Assembly (NCBI GenBank): GCA_003242115.1
Contig: QBMP01000001.1
Location: 45,151 to 62,676, forward strand
DNA from: Phormidesmis priestleyi
Lineage (GTDB): Bacteria > Cyanobacteriota > Cyanobacteriia > Phormidesmidales > Phormidesmidaceae
Direction: 5' to 3'
DNA: 17,526 nt
The first letter of the stretch is position 1; each line of letters begins with the position of its first letter. Below are positions 6,680 through 14,708 of the stretch, piece after piece. A model generated the notes under the pieces. That model saw only the letters and a program-made list of their open reading frames with translations. It was not told where the DNA came from and did no database searches. Both the position numbers and the translations under genes were made by a program.

Positions 6680-7492
6680 ATGTTAGAACTGCACCAGTTT
6701 GAGGCGTCTCATTACAGCGAAAAAGTAAGGCTGATATTGGATTACAAGCGATTGCCCTATAGGACTATTGAAGTTACTCCAGGGTTAGGCCAGATAGATC
6801 TCTATAGACTGTCGGGCCAACGGCAGGTGCCGGTGCTAAAAGATGGGGATGAGGTGATTCCTGATTCGAGTGCGATCGCCCGCTACCTTGATACAAAATA
6901 TCCTGAGCGCCCCATCATCCCTACTGATCCCAAGCAAAAAGGGCTGTGCTTAATGATGGAAGCTTGGGCCAACGAGTCGATTGGCCTGAATGGCCGTAAA
7001 GCAATGATTGGCGCTTTCAACCAGCATCCCAACTTTCGCACGGCGCTTTTGCCCGTAGCGACGCCTGATTTGGTCAAAAAAGTAGTTGGGGCGGTGCCTA
7101 GCGACTTTTTGAGCTTGCTGGGCATTGGAGCTGGATTTGGCCCTGATGCGGTCAAGTCAGCGACGGAAATTTTGCGACAAGACCTAGAAGCGCTGTGCCT
7201 AATCTTAAGCACGCAGCCCTACCTCTGTGGCGAGCAGCCAACATTGGCTGACTTCGCAGTAGCGGGACTGTCGATGTACCTCAAGTTTCCGTCGGAGATC
7301 TATGTGGATTTGCCAGTGGGCATCTGTAATAAAGGCGTGCCCGGTCTGGCGGATGACCCCGCGTTTAGCGCGTTTTGGCTATGGCGCGATCAGCTCTATA
7401 GCGATTTCCGTAAGCCCAGAGGCATTGGGCCGTCGGCTAGCGCTTCGACGACTGGATCGGCGAGTGGCCCGGTCGCGATCGGGATTGATTAG
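6680..7492 (+). CDS. Glutathione S-transferase family protein
   Basis: This 270-residue protein has an N-terminal thioredoxin-like GST domain (about 1-77): LHQFEASHYSEKVRLILDYK with candidate catalytic Ser10/Tyr12/Ser13, the cis-proline loop QVPVL (P51), and PDSSAIARYL (61-70), whose D62-S63 pair normally binds the gamma-glutamyl group of glutathione. The helical C-terminal domain runs from about 90 to 230 and contains the N-capping-type motif QPTLADFAVAGLSMYL. The C-terminal 25 residues are a Ser/Gly-rich low-complexity tail not typical of the fold. It is likely cytosolic and involved in detoxification or redox chemistry; the substrate is unknown. A strong AAGGAG site fixes the start. Confidence 0.88.
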   Translation: MLELHQFEASHYSEKVRLILDYKRLPYRTIEVTPGLGQIDLYRLSGQRQVPVLKDGDEVIPDSSAIARYLDTKYPERPIIPTDPKQKGLCLMMEAWANESIGLNGRKAMIGAFNQHPNFRTALLPVATPDLVKKVVGAVPSDFLSLLGIGAGFGPDAVKSATEILRQDLEALCLILSTQPYLCGEQPTLADFAVAGLSMYLKFPSEIYVDLPVGICNKGVPGLADDPAFSAFWLWRDQLYSDFRKPRGIGPSASASTTGSASGPVAIGID

Positions 7493-7587
7493 CGGATTGA
7501 TTAACGGGTAGGGTAATTGTGGCCTTGTCAGTGAGGCTTTCTATTTACTCTTTTTGCTTGATCTATCTATAGGTTATCGGTGTCGGT

Positions 7588-8895
7588 ATGAGTGCTAATG
7601 CAGATCAGTTGTCTAAGACGCTCGGTGAAGCCAATGTGATCGATTGGACGCTCATACCGGCTGACACACAGCACCAGATAGTCAATGCCTTAGCTACCGA
7701 CACCATGCCTACCTGTATGGCAATGCCGAGCACGGTAGCAGAACTGGCTCAGGTGATGGCAATAGCGGCTCAGAATCGCTGGCGAGTGCTGCCGACTGGC
7801 CAAAGCAGTAAGCTAAGCTGGGGCGGCTTGGTTGAAGCAGTCGATCTGGTAATTAGTACAGCCAAGCTAAATCGCGTGATTGATCACGCCATTGGTGACT
7901 ACACAGTGACCGTAGAATCGGGGATCAAGGTTGCAGACTTACAGGCCATCTTGGCCGAGCAAGGTCAGTTTTTGGCCATCGATCCGGCCTTTGCCCAGAC
8001 CGCAACCGTCGGCGGAGTCGTAGCCACAGCCGACACCGGATCGCGCAGACAGCGGTATGGCGGCCTGCGCGATTTGCTGATTGGTGTACAGTTTGTTCGC
8101 TATGACGGTGAAGTGGCTAGAGCCGGAGGCCGGGTTGTCAAAAATGTGGCTGGTTATGACCTGATGAAGCTGATGACTGGCGCGTACGGCAGCTTAGGAA
8201 TTTTGAGTGAGCTGACGTTTCGGCTACATCCGAGGCAAGCTTACTCTCGAACGCTGGTTCTATCCGGTGGGGCGCAGGCCATTAAAGCCGCCACTGCCGA
8301 GGTCAGATTATCGGGGCTGACGCCCGTGGCGCTAGACGTGACTTCAAGGGCAGATAATCAATGTAATCAAATGGCGCTAAGCCTGATCGCTCGGTTTCAA
8401 GGCGTTGCTGATGGCGTGGAAGAGCAAACTCTGCAACTTAAAAAAATTGCCACGACTCACTCAATGCCCTGTAAGCAGCTAGATGGAGCCGAAGATGTGG
8501 CGTTTTTGCAAAGGGCAGCCGCAGAAATTAGGTCAGATACCGTGCTGTGCAAAGTGGGCTTGCGGCCTAGCGGGATTCCTTGGCTAATTGAATTGATTGA
8601 TGAGATTAATCTAGGAGCCGAAGCCAGGCTGTACGGCAGCAGCGGTCTGGGATGGATTCAGTTTGAACCAGCGGGTAAAACCCCTGAAGAGATGGTGAGC
8701 GGACTGGAGAAACTGCGATCGCACTGCCAAAAAAACGCAGGATTCTTAACGCTTTTACAAGCTCCAAAATCGCTCAAGCAAGCCATTGAGGTTTGGGGCT
8801 ACAGCGGCAACGCCATCGGGGTCATGAGCGATATCAAACAAAAGTTTGATCCCCATCGGCTATTGAGTCCAGGGCGATTTGTCGGCAACTTATAG
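7588..8895 (+). CDS. glcE: FAD-binding oxidoreductase, glycolate oxidase subunit GlcE-like
   Basis: This 435-residue protein has an FAD-binding PCMH-type domain at about 41-217. It shows PSTVAELAQVMAIAAQNRW, PTGQSSKLSWGG (FAD pyrophosphate loop), TVESGIKVADLQ, ATVGGVVATADTGSRRQRYG and GRVVKNVAGYDLMKL...GSLGILSELTFRLHP. The last segment is characteristic of GlcE, the short FAD subunit of glycolate dehydrogenase, which oxidises photorespiratory glycolate with GlcD and GlcF. The C-terminal half is divergent and ends in the family-typical FDPHRLLSPGRF. Neither glcD nor glcF is next to it, so any partners are encoded elsewhere. The ATG at 7588 follows GGTGTCGGT, a weak site. Family assignment is strong; its role in glycolate metabolism is inferred. 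Confidence 0.85.
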   Translation: MSANADQLSKTLGEANVIDWTLIPADTQHQIVNALATDTMPTCMAMPSTVAELAQVMAIAAQNRWRVLPTGQSSKLSWGGLVEAVDLVISTAKLNRVIDHAIGDYTVTVESGIKVADLQAILAEQGQFLAIDPAFAQTATVGGVVATADTGSRRQRYGGLRDLLIGVQFVRYDGEVARAGGRVVKNVAGYDLMKLMTGAYGSLGILSELTFRLHPRQAYSRTLVLSGGAQAIKAATAEVRLSGLTPVALDVTSRADNQCNQMALSLIARFQGVADGVEEQTLQLKKIATTHSMPCKQLDGAEDVAFLQRAAAEIRSDTVLCKVGLRPSGIPWLIELIDEINLGAEARLYGSSGLGWIQFEPAGKTPEEMVSGLEKLRSHCQKNAGFLTLLQAPKSLKQAIEVWGYSGNAIGVMSDIKQKFDPHRLLSPGRFVGNL

Positions 8896-9083
8896 AGAGT
8901 CTCTGAAAAATTTGCGCACAGCATACGAGATCTTCTCACTCTTTTGACTTATCTCTTCTGAGATATTTAAGATGTTGGACACTCTTTCTCTGGTAAGAAA
9001 AAGCTCAAATGTGCCAGCGATAACCACAAGGTGAGCAGCTATACAGTTACGATCAGAGATGATGAAAAATAGGAAATTATACA
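8896..9083 (+). promoter_or_regulatory. Leader of the copper chaperone gene with a short inverted repeat
   Basis: The 188-base gap holds TATCTC-TTCT-GAGATA (8950-8965), a perfect 6-bp inverted repeat just after TTGACT (8944-8949), a possible -35; TTAAGA (8967-8972) sits 17 bases beyond it as a weak -10. The palindrome would then lie inside the promoter, as an operator would. AGGAA lies about ten bases before the ATG at 9084. Function is inferred. Confidence 0.3.
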
Positions 9084-9281
9084 ATGAGCATGACAATACA
9101 AGTTCCTTCAATTAAATGTGAAGGCTGCGCTGATACCATTACTAAGGAGATCAAAGTTCACGATGAAAACGCAAAAGTGACCGTCGATATTGCAAACAAA
9201 ACCGTTGAGGTAGACTCAGATACGTTGTCTGAGTCCTCAGTGAAGCAGTCAATTGAGATAGTAGGCCATAAGGTTGCCTAG
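9084..9281 (+). CDS. Atx1/CopZ-type copper chaperone (HMA domain)
   Basis: This 65-residue protein is a single heavy-metal-associated domain with a beta-alpha-beta-beta-alpha-beta pattern. The metal site is IKCEGCADTI, with Cys12 and Cys15 (CxxC). The C-terminal loop reads VGHKV, placing His62 where the Synechocystis Atx1 chaperone has its loop-5 His instead of the eukaryotic Lys. The start IQVPSIKCEGCADTITKEI also closely follows cyanobacterial Atx1. Known family role: cytosolic Cu(I) carriers that hand copper to the P-type ATPases CtaA and PacS, supplying plastocyanin and cytochrome oxidase in thylakoids. No such ATPase gene is in the window. The gene precedes the EamA permease by 111 bases on the same strand. 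Confidence 0.88.
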   Translation: MSMTIQVPSIKCEGCADTITKEIKVHDENAKVTVDIANKTVEVDSDTLSESSVKQSIEIVGHKVA

Positions 9282-9299
9282 TTGTAATATTGCCTAGTT
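9274..9299 (+). repeat. 10-bp direct repeat spanning the chaperone stop codon
   Basis: TTGCCTAGTT occurs at 9274-9283, containing the last codons and the TAG stop of the chaperone gene, and again at 9290-9299. The second copy looks like a small duplication of the gene's 3' end. No function is implied. Confidence 0.6.
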
Positions 9300-9392
9300 T
9301 TAGCGTCGCACAGTTAAGCGAACCGAAAAATAAGCGAGCCAAAAAAACTAAAAAGCAACGCTGTTGACGAATTTTAAAAGCAAGGATTAAGC

Positions 9393-10310
9393 GTGTCTTT
9401 ACGTCAATGGCTTTGGTTGGGGTTGCTGTCTTGTTGTTGGGGCAGCGCCTTTATTTTCATGGAAATAGCGCTACCTATGTTTTCGCCCATTGCCCTTGTC
9501 ACTGGGCGCTTGGCGGTAGCAACAGTTGTGATGGGCGGTATTTTGTGCGCTCAGGCCAGCCAGCGGGCATTGCTGCGATCGCTCCCACTTTCGGTATGGC
9601 TGCGGTGCGGTGGACTTAGCATAATTAATAATTTGCTGCCCTTTGGTCTAGTGAGCTGGGCGCAGCAGCATATCAGCGCTAACTTAGCCTCAATTTTAAT
9701 TGCCTCTGCACCTATATTTACGGTTGTAATGGCCGTTTTTTTATTGGGAGAGCCGCTCACGTTCCTGCGCAGTTTGGGCATTGCATTGGGGTTTGCGGGC
9801 GTAGTCGTGCTGATTGGGCCGGAGGTGCTCAACGGGCTAAACCTCGAAGGCTTTGGCGAACTCGCTGCGTTAGTTGCCGCTATCTCTTACGCTGCTTCTG
9901 GATTTATTGGCGCACGGTTTAAAAAGACGCCGCCGCAGATTGTCTCAACGCTAACAGTGGCTGTAGGCACCGCCATCATTTTGCCCTTTACCTTACTCAG
10001 CGGACTCAGTGGAGTTGACAACAGCTCACTGGTCACTGGCTGGCAGTGGTCATCAGTGCTGGCGCTTTTGGCCTTAGGCATTATTCCGACAGCGATCGCA
10101 TACTTTATTTACTTTCGGATGTTAGGAGAAGTCGGTGTGCTCAGCACCTCGCTCGTCTCGTTTTTAGTGCCTCTGAGTGTACTTATACTAAGCGCCGTTT
10201 TCCTGCACGAACACGTTGATGCGCTTACCTTCGTCGGCATGAGTCTGATCTTAGGCGGCCTAGCTGTCTTAGACGGGCGGCTATTGAAAAAGGCTACAGG
10301 CATAGTCTGA
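9393..10310 (+). CDS. EamA/DMT-family transporter
   Basis: This 305-residue integral membrane protein has about ten hydrophobic helices arranged as two EamA repeats. The first begins LRQWLWLGLLSCCWGSAFIFMEIALPMFSP and ends near residue 143; the second begins near EGFGELAALVAAISYAASGFIGA. WGSAF near the N-terminus and the late glutamate-containing FLHEHV helix boundary are typical of drug/metabolite transporters. Members export or import amino acids, nucleosides or drugs across the plasma membrane; the substrate cannot be predicted. The start is a GTG at 9393 supported by AAGGA seven bases upstream. The zinc-ribbon gene follows after 44 bases and may share the transcript. Confidence 0.9.
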   Translation: MSLRQWLWLGLLSCCWGSAFIFMEIALPMFSPIALVTGRLAVATVVMGGILCAQASQRALLRSLPLSVWLRCGGLSIINNLLPFGLVSWAQQHISANLASILIASAPIFTVVMAVFLLGEPLTFLRSLGIALGFAGVVVLIGPEVLNGLNLEGFGELAALVAAISYAASGFIGARFKKTPPQIVSTLTVAVGTAIILPFTLLSGLSGVDNSSLVTGWQWSSVLALLALGIIPTAIAYFIYFRMLGEVGVLSTSLVSFLVPLSVLILSAVFLHEHVDALTFVGMSLILGGLAVLDGRLLKKATGIV

Positions 10311-10354
10311 TATAGTCTGTGCCCATAGCCCTATAAAGCTAATAATCGCAGCCA

Positions 10355-10573
10355 ATGTCCCCTAAAAATGTTTTGGTAAAATGTCCACAGTGCCAGCGGC
10401 TCTATATTGATTGGCTAGTAGCAGCGATCAATATAGAGCCCGAAACGCTCTTCAAAACGACAGACACATCAGCGGCTAACGTTGGCCCTAGCACTATTTG
10501 CTCCAAATGTGGCCATCGCGCACAGGTGAGTGATCTGTGCGATCGCGATGGCGTTTTACAGCAGATTGATTAA
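10355..10573 (+). CDS. Small zinc-ribbon protein, function unknown
   Basis: The 72-residue protein has two zinc knuckles, CPQC (residues 10-13) and CSKC (49-52), each followed by a short basic or polar turn. This makes a four-cysteine ribbon, with a further Cys62. There is no membrane segment. Such small ribbons often bind nucleic acid or act as rubredoxin-like modules, but I do not recognise this one. It lies 44 bases after the DMT permease on the same strand and its stop is only three bases from the stop of the convergent PPC/TPR gene. No obvious Shine-Dalgarno is seen, so the start is less certain than the frame. Confidence 0.65.
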   Translation: MSPKNVLVKCPQCQRLYIDWLVAAINIEPETLFKTTDTSAANVGPSTICSKCGHRAQVSDLCDRDGVLQQID

Positions 10574-10576
10574 ACT

Positions 10577-11482
10577 CTAACGCGGTGAAATCGGTGAAAT
10601 CGGTGCGGGAAGCGGAGTTGCGCCATCACCAATGCCGCCATTGGGCTCTACGGGAATCGCTTCATTAGGCAGATCGGGCTGCACTGCCGGGTCAGGCTGC
10701 GGCTCAGGCGGCGTCCCGGTGAAGTACTGAATCTGTTCGCGCAAAGAAGCTGCGGTGGTGCCTTCACCCTGCTGCTCTAGTAGATCAGCAGCTTTGAGGT
10801 AGTCAGCCACGACCGCAGTGACAACCGCCGGGGGCCAATCGCTAGGGCTAGCCAAATCAGTTGTAGCCTCAGCATAGGTACGATTAATAGTGGCCTCAGC
10901 GCGGCCTAAATAGGCACTTGAATCGGTATCATTCAATGAAATAGCAGCGGTATAGGCTTCAATAGCATTCGTGTAGTCAGCCGCCGTCATAAAGCTGTAG
11001 GCGCGGCTGTACACTTTTTCATACTCACTAGCAGGCCGAATTTCGATTTGATAGCTGCCGCCCTGACTAGAAAATGAGCTAGCCACAGCGCTATAAGTTC
11101 CACTTTCCGGTAGCTCCATCACAATCGTTGAATTCAAAGACCCGCCATAGTCATCGTTTGAAGTCAATGCTTCGCCATTCGGGCCTTTCAGCACCAGCAT
11201 GGTATCGAAGTCACTGCTTTTTAGCTCAATGGTCATCGTCTGACCGGCTTCGGCGCTGAAGGTGTAAGTGTCTTCCATCGGGGCCAGCGTTCCTTGCTGC
11301 TGCAAAATCGCCTGCGCAAAAGCCGCTTTGTGAGCTGAGCCAACGGCTCCTAACACCGCAGTACCTACTAACAGAGCGCTGATCGTTTTTCTGGCAAACG
11401 TTCGCCCCACCACTCGCGTAATGTGCTTGACTTGACCGACTTCTGACACCTTCATATGTGACCTTTGAATAAACTTCTTCAT
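10577..11482 (-). CDS. Exported protein with PPC domain and TPR-like helices
   Basis: This protein has 301 residues. A long basic N-region is followed by a hydrophobic core (TISALLVGTAVLGAVGSA) and a likely signal-peptidase site AFA-QA at about 54-57, so it is exported. The long n-region suggests that Met10 (ATG at 11455) could be the true start. Residues 60-150 form a PPC-like beta-sandwich (TLAPMEDTYTFSAEAGQTMTIEL, DFDTMLVLKGPNGEALTSNDDYGG, ELPESGTYSAVASS). Residues 152-240 are TPR-like helices (YSRAYSFMTAADYTNAIEAYTAAI). The tail from 254 is Pro/Glu-rich and ends in a small repeat (PISPISPR) encoded by a 9-bp tandem repeat. PPC domains usually bind glycans or accompany secreted proteases, but no catalytic domain is present here. 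A structural or binding role in the periplasm is inferred. Confidence 0.82.
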   Translation of the reverse strand: MKKFIQRSHMKVSEVGQVKHITRVVGRTFARKTISALLVGTAVLGAVGSAHKAAFAQAILQQQGTLAPMEDTYTFSAEAGQTMTIELKSSDFDTMLVLKGPNGEALTSNDDYGGSLNSTIVMELPESGTYSAVASSFSSQGGSYQIEIRPASEYEKVYSRAYSFMTAADYTNAIEAYTAAISLNDTDSSAYLGRAEATINRTYAEATTDLASPSDWPPAVVTAVVADYLKAADLLEQQGEGTTAASLREQIQYFTGTPPEPQPDPAVQPDLPNEAIPVEPNGGIGDGATPLPAPISPISPR

Positions 11483-11620
11483 TGCTAAAAAATGGTTCTC
11501 GCTAGTCAGCTAGCGGCTCGACGGATCAGCTAAACCCACCGATCTCAAATTGCCATTGAGCTGCCATAGTCCACAAATTTAAGCCAATCTAAATCACTAC
11601 TGATATCTTATGGGACACTT
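11483..11620. promoter_or_regulatory. Short divergent promoter region
   Basis: These 138 bases lie between the start codons of the PPC/TPR gene (leftward) and the small exported protein (rightward), so both promoters must be here. A CTAGTCAGCTAG near-palindrome (about 11502-11513) is the only repeat I see. I cannot place -35 and -10 boxes with confidence. Confidence 0.3.
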
Positions 11621-12049
11621 ATGTTAGCTGTCTTGGAAAAAGCGCCGATGATTTTGAGCATGGCTACAAAGCTAGCGATCGCTATTGCCTTCGCCAGTCT
11701 AGGGCTGATGGGAATAGCCAAAAGCAGCAGCGCCCAGAATGAAATACAAAGTGAATTACAGGGCGAATTACAGAGCGACCTGCAAATTATTCCAGACGAT
11801 CAGCTGCAAAATCTAGCGGTGCCGGAGCCTGACGACATCCCTGAAGAATTGCTCAGAATAGAGATTATTACGGAGGCGCGATCGCCGCTAACCGGAGAAC
11901 CCCTCAGCGCCGCCGAATATGCCCAACTGCTCGAATCAATTCAAAATACACCCGCCGATGGCAGCCTCATCAGCTCAGAAATTCGTCAGCTGATCCAGCT
12001 ACTGCAAATTCGCCGCACGCTTAGACCCGTCCTGCCTTTTATTCCCTAA
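11621..12049 (+). CDS. Small exported protein, conserved type in cyanobacteria, function unknown
   Basis: The frame gives 142 residues. A signal peptide is clear (ATKLAIAIAFASLGLMGIAKSSSAQ, with SSA-Q as the cleavage site at about 38-39). The Met at residue 10 (ATG at 11648) gives a more normal n-region than the first ATG at 11621. After cleavage comes a short repeat (ELQGELQSDLQ), an acidic stretch (PEPDDIPEELL), then EIITEARSPLTGEPLSAAEYAQL and a Leu/Arg-rich C-terminal helix. I recall this PEELLR...ITEARSP...GEPL pattern from uncharacterised periplasmic proteins of cyanobacteria, but no function is known to me. It is divergent from the PPC/TPR gene. Confidence 0.72.
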   Translation: MLAVLEKAPMILSMATKLAIAIAFASLGLMGIAKSSSAQNEIQSELQGELQSDLQIIPDDQLQNLAVPEPDDIPEELLRIEIITEARSPLTGEPLSAAEYAQLLESIQNTPADGSLISSEIRQLIQLLQIRRTLRPVLPFIP

Positions 12050-12368
12050 TAGGCAGGCACTCTTCAGCCAAATCAGCTAAACAAAAGCAGTAGCTAATGC
12101 CTAGTGGCAAAAATATTGATATGTTCATACCAGAATGTCCCCAGATCTCCACGGATATTCGAGCGAGATCCCAAGCGTAGCTGATAGCACAGCAGCAAAC
12201 GCTCCAATGACAAATGACAAACATGACAAATGACAAACAAACAAACTGCAAACGGTGGCGTCTGAATCAACGCTTTCCTCGAAAAGCCGATTTAAAGTCA
12301 CAACGTTTTGTTAAGCTTACACACATATCAAATCCATCATAAAAACTTAAGCGGGTCAGGTAATATAC
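12050..12368. other. 319-base region upstream of glgB
   Basis: It has no gene worth calling. It contains the 16-bp tandem duplication at 12207-12238 and an AT-rich stretch next to the glgB start. AGG about nine bases before the ATG at 12369 is the only ribosome-binding candidate. The glgB promoter is presumably here, but I could not fix its boxes. Confidence 0.4.
12207..12238 (+). repeat. 16-bp tandem duplication upstream of glgB (four TGACAAA)
   Basis: ATGACAAATGACAAAC occurs exactly twice head to tail (12207-12222, 12223-12238). Each copy is itself two TGACAAA units, giving four units in 32 bases, followed by ACAAACAAAC-type sequence. It lies about 130-160 bases before the glgB start codon. 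It may be simple slippage, or a set of protein-binding sites governing glycogen-branching expression. Confidence 0.9.
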
Positions 12369-14684
12369 ATGTCTTCAACCATTGCTCTTGAGCAAATTGA
12401 GCGGATTGTTGGAAACCAGCACCAAAATCCATTTGAAGTGCTTGGGCCACATCTAACAGAGCAAGGCGGCAGGCAGGTTTGGGTAGTGCGCACCTATCTC
12501 CCCAAGGCAGACGCAGCCTGGGTGATATTACCGGATGTACGCAAAGAGTACGAGATGCGCAACGATCAGCATCCTCAATTTTTTGAAGCCATTATCAGCG
12601 ACGCCACCGAAGTCGCAAACTACCAAATTCGCTACAAAGAAGGGGCCTGCGAACACGTCACCTACGACCCTTACGCCTTCAAATCGCCGGTAATGACCGA
12701 CTTTGACGTGCACCTATTTGCAGAAGGCAATCACCAGCGAATTTACGAAAAAATGGGCGCACACCCCATGAGCCAAAACGGCATTGCTGGCGTTTACTTC
12801 GCAGTCTGGGCACCGAATGCGCGTAACGCCTCAGTCATGGGCGATTTCAATAGCTGGGACGGTCGGCGGCACCAAATGCGCAAAGGCGGCGGTGGCATCT
12901 GGGAACTATTCATTCCTCAGCTCAAACCGGGCGACTCATACAAGTACGAAATCAAAAACCTGAACGGCCACATTTACGAAAAATCAGACCCCTACGGTTT
13001 TCAGCAAGAGGTACGCCCCAAAACCGCCTCTGTCGTCGCCGATTTAGACAGCTATCAGTGGAACGATGACGACTGGATGGAGCATCGCCGCCAAACCGAT
13101 GCCATGAGCCAGCCAATAGCTGTGTATGAAATGCACCTTGGCTCCTGGCTCCACGCGCCTTCAGCCGAACCTGCCCAGCAAGCCGACGGCAGCAGCGCCC
13201 CGGTCGTCACAGTTGCCGACCTCAAACCCGGCGCTCGGTTTTTAACCTACCGAGAGCTAGCCGCTAAGCTGATTCCTTACGTCAAAGAAATGGGCTTTAC
13301 TCATATTGAAGTGATGCCAGTTGCCGAGCATCCGTTTGACGGCTCTTGGGGCTATCAGGTTACCGGATATTTTGCGCCTACTTCCCGCTACGGCACTCCT
13401 GAAGACTTTATGTACTTCGTTGATCAGTGTCATCAGCACGGCATTGGCCTGATTGTCGATTGGGTGCCCGGACATTTTCCTAAAGATGGTCATGGCCTAG
13501 CCTTTTTTGATGGCACCCACCTCTACGAACACGAAGATCCTCGGCGCGGTGAGCATAAGGAATGGGGCACACTCGTCTTTAACTACGGTCGCCATGAAGT
13601 CCGCAATTTTCTGATTGCCAACGCCGTATTTTGGTTTGACAAGTACCACATCGACGGTATTCGGGTGGATGCGGTTGCCTCAATGCTGTATTTGGACTAC
13701 AACCGTAAGCCCGGTGAATGGGTAGCCAACGAATACGGCGGTAGAGAGAACATCGAAGCAGCCGAGTGCCTCAAGCAGGTCAACCACGTTTTGTTTAGCC
13801 ACTATCCAGGTGCGCTGTCGATTGCTGAAGAATCCACCTCCTGGCCGATGGTGTCCTGGCCAACCTATGTAGGCGGCTTAGGCTTTAACCTCAAGTGGAA
13901 CATGGGCTGGATGAACGACATGCTCGACTATTTCGAGATGGATCCCTGGTTCCGGCAGTTTCACCAAAACAACATTACCTTCAGCATTTGGTATGCCTTT
14001 AGTGAAAACTTTATGCTGGCGCTCTCGCATGATGAGGTCGTGCACGGAAAAAGCCACATGATTGGCAAAATGCCCGGTGATGACTGGCAAAAAATGGCTA
14101 ATCTGCGGGCACTATATGCCTTTATGTACGCACATCCCGGCAAAAAGACGCTCTTTATGGGCATGGAATTTGGTCAGTGGAGCGAGTGGAATGTGTGGGG
14201 CGATTTGGAGTGGCATCTGCTCCAGTTTGACGCTCACAAAAACCTCAAGCACTGCGTAGAGCGACTGAACTATCTCTATCGGCGTGAGCCTGCTCTGTAT
14301 ACGCAAGATTTTTCTCAAGAGGGTTTTGAGTGGGTAGACTGTAGCGACAATCGCCACAGCGTCGTGGCATTTATTCGCTACGACAAAGAGAGTAAGGACT
14401 TTATTCTCACTATTTGCAATTTCACGCCTCAGCCTCACAGTCACTATCGGGTCGGGGTGCCGACTAAGGGCTATTATCGAGAAATTTTTAACAGCGATGC
14501 TCGCGAATTTGGGGGCGCTAATATCGGTAACTTAGGCGGCAAGTGGTCAGAAGATTGGACTTTCCATAACCGCACCTATTCACTAGATCTCACGCTGCCA
14601 CCGCTGAGTGTGATTATGCTGAAATTAGATGCACAAAAAACTGAAGCAGCTTTGCTGAATGAAGGGGTAGATTTAAGCGCGTAG
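12369..14684 (+). CDS. glgB: 1,4-alpha-glucan branching enzyme
   Basis: This 771-residue protein is a full-length GH13 branching enzyme. It cleaves an alpha-1,4 chain and rejoins it by an alpha-1,6 bond, making glycogen branches in the cytosol. Residues 1-110 are the extra N-terminal module, and 135-225 the CBM48-type module ([26 protein letters not shown]). The GH13 barrel shows the four usual regions: DWVPGHF (364-370), [10 protein letters not shown] (nucleophile D434), the segment with IAEEST (acid/base E487), and [10 protein letters not shown] (D555, transition-state Asp). The C-terminal beta domain ends with [12 protein letters not shown]. Length is normal for the family. It stands alone without other glg genes, is preceded by the repeated TGACAAA tract, and is convergent with the metallophosphoesterase gene 24 bases away. 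Confidence 0.97.
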   Translation: MSSTIALEQIERIVGNQHQNPFEVLGPHLTEQGGRQVWVVRTYLPKADAAWVILPDVRKEYEMRNDQHPQFFEAIISDATEVANYQIRYKEGACEHVTYDPYAFKSPVMTDFDVHLFAEGNHQRIYEKMGAHPMSQNGIAGVYFAVWAPNARNASVMGDFNSWDGRRHQMRKGGGGIWELFIPQLKPGDSYKYEIKNLNGHIYEKSDPYGFQQEVRPKTASVVADLDSYQWNDDDWMEHRRQTDAMSQPIAVYEMHLGSWLHAPSAEPAQQADGSSAPVVTVADLKPGARFLTYRELAAKLIPYVKEMGFTHIEVMPVAEHPFDGSWGYQVTGYFAPTSRYGTPEDFMYFVDQCHQHGIGLIVDWVPGHFPKDGHGLAFFDGTHLYEHEDPRRGEHKEWGTLVFNYGRHEVRNFLIANAVFWFDKYHIDGIRVDAVASMLYLDYNRKPGEWVANEYGGRENIEAAECLKQVNHVLFSHYPGALSIAEESTSWPMVSWPTYVGGLGFNLKWNMGWMNDMLDYFEMDPWFRQFHQNNITFSIWYAFSENFMLALSHDEVVHGKSHMIGKMPGDDWQKMANLRALYAFMYAHPGKKTLFMGMEFGQWSEWNVWGDLEWHLLQFDAHKNLKHCVERLNYLYRREPALYTQDFSQEGFEWVDCSDNRHSVVAFIRYDKESKDFILTICNFTPQPHSHYRVGVPTKGYYREIFNSDAREFGGANIGNLGGKWSEDWTFHNRTYSLDLTLPPLSVIMLKLDAQKTEAALLNEGVDLSA

Positions 14685-14708
14685 CTCTGAGCCTCATTCC
14701 GGGCTTTA

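Noticed and set aside
7493..7587. Terminator after the GST gene (GCCT-8-base loop-AGGC, then a T-rich run)
   Set aside because: The stem has only four pairs, too weak to call.
8890..9111. Minus-strand 73-codon open frame over the copper chaperone leader
   Set aside because: It has no family resemblance, overlaps the chaperone start and its length is expected by chance in AT-rich sequence.
12039..12251. Minus-strand 70-codon frame upstream of glgB
   Set aside because: Its Cys/Phe-rich N-terminus is the antisense of the TGACAAA repeat; no start signal or domain is visible.
14685..14708. Terminator between glgB and the phosphoesterase gene
   Set aside because: The 24-base gap has no stable stem or T run.
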